NCBI GenBank assembly: GCA_003520105.1
Contig: DOVL01000062.1
Coordinates: 1 to 11,756, forward strand
Source of the DNA: Lachnospiraceae bacterium
GTDB taxonomy: Bacteria > Bacillota > Clostridia > Lachnospirales > Lachnospiraceae
Length of the DNA stretch: 11,756 bases
Reading direction: 5' to 3'
Position numbers and translations under genes: made by a program. Position 1 is the first letter of the stretch. Every line of letters starts with the position of its first letter. Under the pieces are notes generated by a model. The model searched no databases. It saw nothing but the letters and a program-made list of their open reading frames with translations, and was not told where the DNA came from. Shown piece by piece: positions 7,660 through 11,756 of the stretch.

Positions 7660-9075
7660 TTATACTTCGGTTACGTCTTCAAGCGTAAACGTTCTGAGCG
7701 TATCAGCGTTGACATCCTTCAGACTTACGATACGTGTAGCCTGACGTGAGATGCAGCGCTCCATATAGTTACGAACTTCTCTCGCATTTGCGAAGTTCTC
7801 CTCATGGCTTTCCGCCCTGCGCTCAAGATATTCTTTAACATATTTCTTAGCCTTATTGTCCGGCTCGTATTCCTGCTTCTTGCACATTGAAAGGAATATC
7901 TGATACAGCTCAGCGCCGGTATAATCCTTGAAGAAGATGTATTTGTTGAATCTTGACTCAAGTCCCGGATTGGAGTTAATGAACTCCTCCATCAGCTCTG
8001 TATATCCGGCAACTATTACTATCAGGTCGTCACGGTCGTCCTCCATCCTCTTGAGAAGAGTATCAACCGCCTCCTGACCGAAGTCCTTGCCGTCCTTATG
8101 AGCGGTGAGCGTATATGCCTCATCAATAAAGAGGACGCCGCCCAGCGCACTGTCAATGACCTCAGAGGTCTTGATCGCGGTCTGACCGATGTAGCCCACA
8201 ACAAGATTTGAACGGTCAACCTCAACCAGCTGACCGGTTCTTACAACGCCCAGCTTATGATAGATCTTCGCAAGAAGTCTCGCCACGGTAGTCTTACCGG
8301 TACCCGGATTACCCGAAAATACAAGATGAAGCGACAGTTCAGGCTGCTTCATATCGTGCTCCTCACGAAGCTTTTTGACCTTTACGAGGTTGATGAGATT
8401 GGTAAGATCCTGCTTAACAGCCTCGAGACCGACAAGATCATTCAGCTGCTCCATCAGATCCTCAAGAGTCGTATCATCCTCCGGCTGACTGATCTTAACA
8501 TCATCCTTCTTCTTAGGTGAATCATCCAGCTTCTTTGCCAGATCACTCTGCGGCTTCGGAGTGATGATCTCACCCGGCTTCCCTGAATTGTACAGACCGT
8601 ACTGTGTTATATAATTTACAAGTGTAAGTGAATAATTCGAAAGATTCGCGAGTTTTGTGACCGAAGACTTCTTAGCGATATATTCGCGTCCGAGTTCACT
8701 GAAAGTCTCAACAATAAAACGTGATACGGTAAGTCCCTTCATGGTTCTTCTCATGCCGCCGTCCAGCTCGGCTTTAACGAAATAAGTGAGAGATCTCGGA
8801 ACCGTATTTATGAAATCATTTTTCATACAGTAATCATAACGAAGCGATATAAACTGCTCCTTGGTAAGAGGCATATTGAAATGCTGGGTTATGAAAACGA
8901 TCTCCTCTGTAGGGTTTCCGTCAATCTCATACAGAAAGCATATCAGCTTTATAAAATCGAATTTCAGCATATCGCGGAGCGTCATGTCTGTATCGGCAAG
9001 ATAGCCCCTGTTTGTAATGGTATCCGAATATTTAAATGCTTCCTGAAGCGTAAGCTTGAGTGTTGCGTCAGACAT
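7660..9075 (-). CDS. AAA+ ATPase of the CbbX/SpoVK family
   Basis: This 471-residue protein has an all-helical N-terminal region (about 1-165), a charged linker (about 170-205), and one AAA+ module (about 205-471). The module shows Walker [10 protein letters not shown] (255-263), a pore-loop segment VVGYIGQT (292-299), Walker B VLFIDEA (314-320), an arginine finger in GLESRF (Arg375) and a sensor-2 motif NAREVRN (430-436). These are the hallmarks of the CbbX, SpoVK and EccA group, ring ATPases that remodel partner proteins. The helical N-terminal part may be loosely TerB-like and probably selects the partner; this is tentative. No Rubisco, sporulation or type VII secretion gene is in the window, so the target is unknown. 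AAGGAAG lies about four bases before the ATG. It diverges from the aquaporin gene across 240 bases. Confidence 0.9.
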   Translation of the reverse strand: MSDATLKLTLQEAFKYSDTITNRGYLADTDMTLRDMLKFDFIKLICFLYEIDGNPTEEIVFITQHFNMPLTKEQFISLRYDYCMKNDFINTVPRSLTYFVKAELDGGMRRTMKGLTVSRFIVETFSELGREYIAKKSSVTKLANLSNYSLTLVNYITQYGLYNSGKPGEIITPKPQSDLAKKLDDSPKKKDDVKISQPEDDTTLEDLMEQLNDLVGLEAVKQDLTNLINLVKVKKLREEHDMKQPELSLHLVFSGNPGTGKTTVARLLAKIYHKLGVVRTGQLVEVDRSNLVVGYIGQTAIKTSEVIDSALGGVLFIDEAYTLTAHKDGKDFGQEAVDTLLKRMEDDRDDLIVIVAGYTELMEEFINSNPGLESRFNKYIFFKDYTGAELYQIFLSMCKKQEYEPDNKAKKYVKEYLERRAESHEENFANAREVRNYMERCISRQATRIVSLKDVNADTLRTFTLEDVTEV

Positions 9076-9140
9076 TTTTCTTCCTTTCCCAGGAGAATGT
9101 TAATCCTGATCAATTATCTTCCCAAATTAAGCCAAAATAT

Positions 9141-9146
9141 ATAATA
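9141..9146 (-). promoter_or_regulatory. Possible -10 element for the AAA+ ATPase gene
   Basis: On the minus strand TATTAT lies about 66 bases before the ATPase ATG in an AT-rich stretch, a reasonable distance for a -10 box. No good -35 box is found at 16-18 bases; the best is TGCAAT at 16, inside an inverted repeat. Weak call. Confidence 0.3.
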
Positions 9147-9156
9147 CCATAAAACC

Positions 9157-9170
9157 CGTGCTATTGCACG
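9157..9170. promoter_or_regulatory. Inverted repeat in the AAA+/aquaporin divergent region
   Basis: CGTGC-TATT-GCACG is a 5-bp-arm inverted repeat overlapping the position where the -35 box of the ATPase promoter would be. Such placement fits an operator for a dimeric regulator, but the arms are short and there is only one copy. Confidence 0.3.
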
Positions 9171-9231
9171 AAATAAAATCAAGCCGATATATAAAATGCA
9201 GCAACCTCAGGATAAAACGGTAAATTAAATA

Positions 9232-9260
9232 TTGCATTATGTAAACTGTTGGGGTATATT
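9232..9260 (+). promoter_or_regulatory. Promoter for the aquaporin gene
   Basis: A -35 box TTGCAT (9232-9237), a 17-base spacer and a -10 box TATATT (9255-9260) give a sigma-A-like promoter. Transcription would start near 9267, leaving a leader of about 50 bases that contains a small hairpin (TAACC at 9284-9288 with GGTTA at 9294-9298) just before the ribosome binding site. Confidence 0.5.
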
Positions 9261-9315
9261 AAAAATGTAGTTATTATTAGGGATAACCCCGAAGGTTAAG
9301 AAAAGGGAGGTTTTT

Positions 9316-10011
9316 ATGAAAAAGTGTATCGCTGAATTTATCGGAACTTTTACACTGGTCCTTATCGGATGCGGAACTGCCATGCTTACCGGCTGTGAAG
9401 CCTGGGGTGGCTATATGCTCACTGCATTTGCTTTCGGACTTACCATCGTAGGTATGGCATATGCCGTAGGAAACATCTCCGGCTGCCACATTAACCCTGC
9501 TGTTTCACTGGGCTGCTTACTCAGTGGCAGAATGTCAGGCAAGGAATTTATTTCTTATGTTATTGCACAGTGTCTCGGAGCTTTTGGTGGCGCAGAGGTT
9601 CTGTCACTTATCTTCCATATGAGTGATAAGCCTGATCTTACAGGTGGCTATGGATCAAACGGTCTTGGCGGTGTTAATGATAATATCGGAGCAGGACTCA
9701 TCGTTGAGGTTATTCTCACATTTATCTTCGTATTTGTTATTCTTGGTGTTACATCTCCAAAGCAGTCACATGGCTCATTTGGCGGCGTAGTTATTGGTTT
9801 CACACTCGTGCTGGTTCATATCCTCGGCATCGGCTTTACAGGAACATCTGTAAACCCTGCAAGAAGCCTTGGCCCTGCAATCACAGCAGCAATCGGCGGA
9901 AATTCGTCACCACTTGAGGATGTATGGGTATTTATCGTAGCTCCACTCGTTGGTGCAGCACTCGCAGCCTTTATTTATAAGGTTCTTGAAAGCGACGATA
10001 GTAAGAAATAG
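9316..10011 (+). CDS. Aquaporin, AqpZ-like water channel
   Basis: This 231-residue membrane protein has the usual length and six-helix, two-half-helix plan of the major intrinsic protein family. Both NPA motifs are intact: HINPAVSLG (Asn60) and TSVNPARSLG (Asn180). The residues lining the narrow filter, by comparison with E. coli AqpZ, are Phe40, His168, Thr177 and Arg183. This is the water-selective set; glycerol channels usually have smaller residues and an Asp after the second NPA. The expected role is rapid water flow across the cytoplasmic membrane during osmotic change. GGGAGG lies five bases before the ATG. The gene has its own promoter and a strong terminator, so it is a single-gene unit next to, but separate from, the lipoprotein-antiporter pair. 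Confidence 0.95.
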   Translation: MKKCIAEFIGTFTLVLIGCGTAMLTGCEAWGGYMLTAFAFGLTIVGMAYAVGNISGCHINPAVSLGCLLSGRMSGKEFISYVIAQCLGAFGGAEVLSLIFHMSDKPDLTGGYGSNGLGGVNDNIGAGLIVEVILTFIFVFVILGVTSPKQSHGSFGGVVIGFTLVLVHILGIGFTGTSVNPARSLGPAITAAIGGNSSPLEDVWVFIVAPLVGAALAAFIYKVLESDDSKK

Positions 10012-10044
10012 ACAAAAATAATAAATAGTCTTTGTTGTATGATG

Positions 10045-10078
10045 AAAAAAGTGTGAGGCACAGCTTCATGCTTTTTTT
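10045..10078 (+). terminator. Rho-independent terminator after the aquaporin gene
   Basis: GTGTGAGGC and GCTTCATGC (10051-10059, 10063-10071) pair over 9 bp, three of them G-U, around an ACA loop. Six A before and seven T after extend the stem and supply the U-run. It starts 33 bases past the aquaporin stop. Confidence 0.85.
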
Positions 10079-10103
10079 CTGTTGATTCTTTCTTATTTCT
10101 CCC

Positions 10104-10132
10104 TTGCAGATACCATGCGTGGGTGCTATCAT
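10104..10132 (+). promoter_or_regulatory. Promoter for the lipoprotein-antiporter operon
   Basis: TTGCAG (10104-10109), a 17-base spacer and TATCAT (10127-10132) form a sigma-A-like promoter. A TGC directly before the -10 box gives it an extended -10. The start site would be near 10139, about 50 bases before the lipoprotein ATG and after the aquaporin terminator. Confidence 0.5.
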
Positions 10133-10187
10133 GAGCGTAACATAGCTTTGGTGTGATTGTTTTTTAGTTATGGAAAGGTGTGATTTT

Positions 10188-10412
10188 ATGAAAGATAAAA
10201 AAACCGGAAAGAAAATAACCTGCGGTGTTGCTGCTGCTCTTCTTATAGGAAGCATGGCATTTTCTCTCAGCGGCTGCGGCGGCGACAACAAGAAAACTCC
10301 CGAGGAGGCCGCTCTTCAGAACGGACTCAATCTTGAGGACAAGGCTCGTGAAAATATGAGCGAGTACAACAGCACCTTCAAGGATGCTGATGATATGATG
10401 ACCATAGAATAG
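10188..10412 (+). CDS. Small lipoprotein of unknown function
   Basis: I do not recognise this 74-residue protein. It has a basic start (KDKKTGKK), a hydrophobic stretch (about 11-28) and a clean lipobox LSGC with Cys30, so it should be processed to a lipid-anchored peptide of 45 residues on the outer face of the membrane. The mature part is polar and acidic, with a likely helix (TPEEAALQNGLNLEDKARE) and no cysteine beyond the anchor. An in-frame ATG at 10170 exists, but the one at 10188 is chosen because AAGGTG lies about seven bases before it, and the shorter form has the better signal peptide. The stop is 16 bases from the antiporter ATG, so the two are almost surely co-transcribed. It could be an accessory subunit of the antiporter, but this rests on position only. 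Confidence 0.8.
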   Translation: MKDKKTGKKITCGVAAALLIGSMAFSLSGCGGDNKKTPEEAALQNGLNLEDKARENMSEYNSTFKDADDMMTIE

Positions 10413-10428
10413 AAAGAAGGAAGTTATA

Positions 10429-11613
10429 ATGGATAAACTGGAGGTTCTGCGTGAGCTTGCCATAATAATCATATTTGCAAAAGCCTTTGGTCTTCTCGCA
10501 AGAAAGGTCAAAGCACCACAAGTGGCCGGTGAGATCATCGCCGGTCTTCTTATCGGCCCGAGTGTTCTGGGACTGGTCGCTGCATCGGATTTTCTCTCTG
10601 CTTTTGCGGAGATAGGCGTAATCCTTCTGATGTTTACAGCCGGACTGGAAACCGATCTTACAGAGCTTAAGAAAACCGGTATCAAAGCGACCATCATCGC
10701 CTGCGCCGGTGTATTTGTTCCTCTGATTTTAGGAACGCTTCTGTATTTTGCCTTTTACGGACCACAGTCGATCGGTACCGAAGGCTTCTTCAAAGCTGTA
10801 TTTATCGGAACGATCCTTACTGCGACATCGGTTAGTATTACTGTTCAGACTCTTCGTGAGCTCGGAAAGCTTTCGAACGAGGTCGGTCAGACCATCATGA
10901 GTGCAGCTATCATCGATGATGTTATCGGTATCATTGTCCTGACCGTCGTTATCGGACTGAAGAATCCTGAGAGCAAGACCGGAACCGTTGTGCTTTATAC
11001 CGCTCTCTTCTTCGTTTTCGCAATCGTAGTCGGTATCATAGTTTACAAGCTTTTCAAGCTTTACGACAGCAAATACCCTCACACAAGACGTATACCGATC
11101 CTCGGACTCGCGCTTGCTTTCGGACTTTCTTATATCGCTCAGAAATATTTTGAAGTTGCGGACATCACCGGTGCCTACATCGCCGGCGTCATCCTCTGCC
11201 AGCTCAGGGATTCGGAATATATCTCCGAAAAGATGGATATCAATTCATACATGATCTTCGGTCCCGTTTTCTTCTGCAGTATCGGACTTCAGACGGATAT
11301 AAAAAATATAGATACGACAATCATAGTTTTCTCACTCTGTTTCGTTGCTGTCGGTCTTCTGTCGAAGATCATCGGCTGCGGTCTTGCATCAAGGCTTTGC
11401 GGTTATCGCGGACATGATACACTCAAGATCGGAGTCGGAATGATGACACGAGGCGAGGTTGCGCTTATCGTCGCTCAGCGAGGACTCTCCGTCGGAATGC
11501 TGGATCACCGGTATTTCACAGCGGTAATCCTGCTGATCATCGTAAGCTCGATCATAACGCCGCTGTTACTGAAATATCTGTATTCGAAGGACAAGGTCCC
11601 AGACACCGATTAA
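10429..11613 (+). CDS. Cation:proton antiporter, CPA2 family (NapA/GerN/KefB-like)
   Basis: This 394-residue protein exchanges a monovalent cation (Na+ or K+) for protons across the cytoplasmic membrane. It has about twelve membrane helices and fits a sodium/hydrogen exchanger domain along its length. Family features are APQVAGEIIAGLLIGPSVLG (29-48), TATSVSITVQTLRELG (131-146), and IIDDVIG (161-167) with the paired Asp163-Asp164, typical of the ion-binding site of CPA2 exchangers. In the late conserved helix GMMTRGEVALIVA (337-349) an Arg is present at 341. The C-terminus ends soon after the last helix, so the nucleotide-binding RCK/TrkA-N domain of KefB and KefC is missing and control by that route is unlikely. 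GAAGGAAG precedes the ATG. The gene is second in a unit with a small lipoprotein. The ion preference cannot be read from sequence. Confidence 0.92.
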   Translation: MDKLEVLRELAIIIIFAKAFGLLARKVKAPQVAGEIIAGLLIGPSVLGLVAASDFLSAFAEIGVILLMFTAGLETDLTELKKTGIKATIIACAGVFVPLILGTLLYFAFYGPQSIGTEGFFKAVFIGTILTATSVSITVQTLRELGKLSNEVGQTIMSAAIIDDVIGIIVLTVVIGLKNPESKTGTVVLYTALFFVFAIVVGIIVYKLFKLYDSKYPHTRRIPILGLALAFGLSYIAQKYFEVADITGAYIAGVILCQLRDSEYISEKMDINSYMIFGPVFFCSIGLQTDIKNIDTTIIVFSLCFVAVGLLSKIIGCGLASRLCGYRGHDTLKIGVGMMTRGEVALIVAQRGLSVGMLDHRYFTAVILLIIVSSIITPLLLKYLYSKDKVPDTD

Positions 11614-11670
11614 TCCGATGGTATAATGATCAAAATCATATACAGCTATATTATTATCACTTAATACATC

Positions 11671-11705
11671 AAAGAGCCCGGTATCCAGCCGGGTTCTTTT
11701 TGTTT
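11671..11705 (+). terminator. Rho-independent terminator after the antiporter gene
   Basis: GAGCCCGG and CCGGGTTC (11674-11681, 11689-11696) form an 8-bp GC-rich stem with one G-U pair and a 7-base loop, extended by A-T pairs and followed by TTTTTG. It lies 57 bases past the antiporter stop. Confidence 0.88.
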
Positions 11706-11736
11706 TGTAAAGAAAAAAAGTAAAATCTTTATTTGT

Positions 11737-11753
11737 TTTCAGTTTCGTTTCAG
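11737..11753. repeat. Direct repeat TTTCAG with 11-bp period at the window edge
   Basis: TTTCAG occurs at 11737-11742 and 11748-11753, separated by five bases (TTTCG). An 11-bp period places both on one face of the helix, as in binding sites of PhoB-type response regulators. It may be the start of a longer array upstream of a gene beyond the window. Only two copies are visible. Confidence 0.3.
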
Positions 11754-11756
11754 TTT

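Noticed and set aside
1..9075. The left block as one functional operon or defence island
   Set aside because: Gaps of 67-223 bases, a hairpin and an internal promoter break it up, and the products (ATPase, HisA, cellulase, envelope protein, kinase) share no known pathway or defence-system signature.
9971..10697. Minus-strand frames opposite the lipoprotein and antiporter genes
   Set aside because: They cross a strong terminator and lie opposite genes with lipobox and antiporter motifs; no start signal or family resemblance.

Overview
The window looks like chromosome from a Gram-positive anaerobe of the Clostridia, most likely a gut or rumen Lachnospiraceae. This is inferred from moderate GC content, strong AGGAGG-like ribosome binding sites, a GtrA/YfhO cell-envelope protein, a lipoprotein family 9 cellulase and the style of the sensor kinase. 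No marker gene fixes the species. There are eight protein-coding genes, no RNA genes, no insertion sequence and no CRISPR array. No gene-free stretch exceeds about 240 bases.

Left block (1-9075), all on the minus strand. Reading in the direction of transcription, it holds: an AAA+ ATPase of the CbbX/SpoVK type (9075-7660); an isolated HisA isomerase whose sequence is of the eukaryotic (yeast HIS6) type (7592-6738); a lipoprotein cellulase of glycoside hydrolase family 9 with a carbohydrate-binding module (6607-4262); a GtrA-YfhO fusion with an acidic repeat tail, probably part of envelope glycosylation (4157-855); and the start of a PAS-containing sensor histidine kinase that leaves the window just before its phospho-acceptor histidine (631-1). 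The gaps are 67, 130, 104 and 223 bases. The last gap has a good promoter and a structured leader, so the kinase is probably its own unit. The others may be partly co-transcribed, but their functions do not form an obvious pathway.

Right block (9316-11613), all on the plus strand. It holds a water-type aquaporin with its own promoter and a strong terminator, then a two-gene unit of a 74-residue lipoprotein and a CPA2-type cation:proton antiporter, also closed by a terminator. Water and ion transport side by side suggest osmotic or pH homeostasis, but the genes are in separate transcription units.

I found no clear undescribed multi-gene system. The points most worth a second look are the eukaryote-type HisA outside any histidine operon, the GtrA-YfhO fusion with its 36-bp tandem repeat, the small lipoprotein paired with the antiporter, and the structured leader of the sensor kinase.
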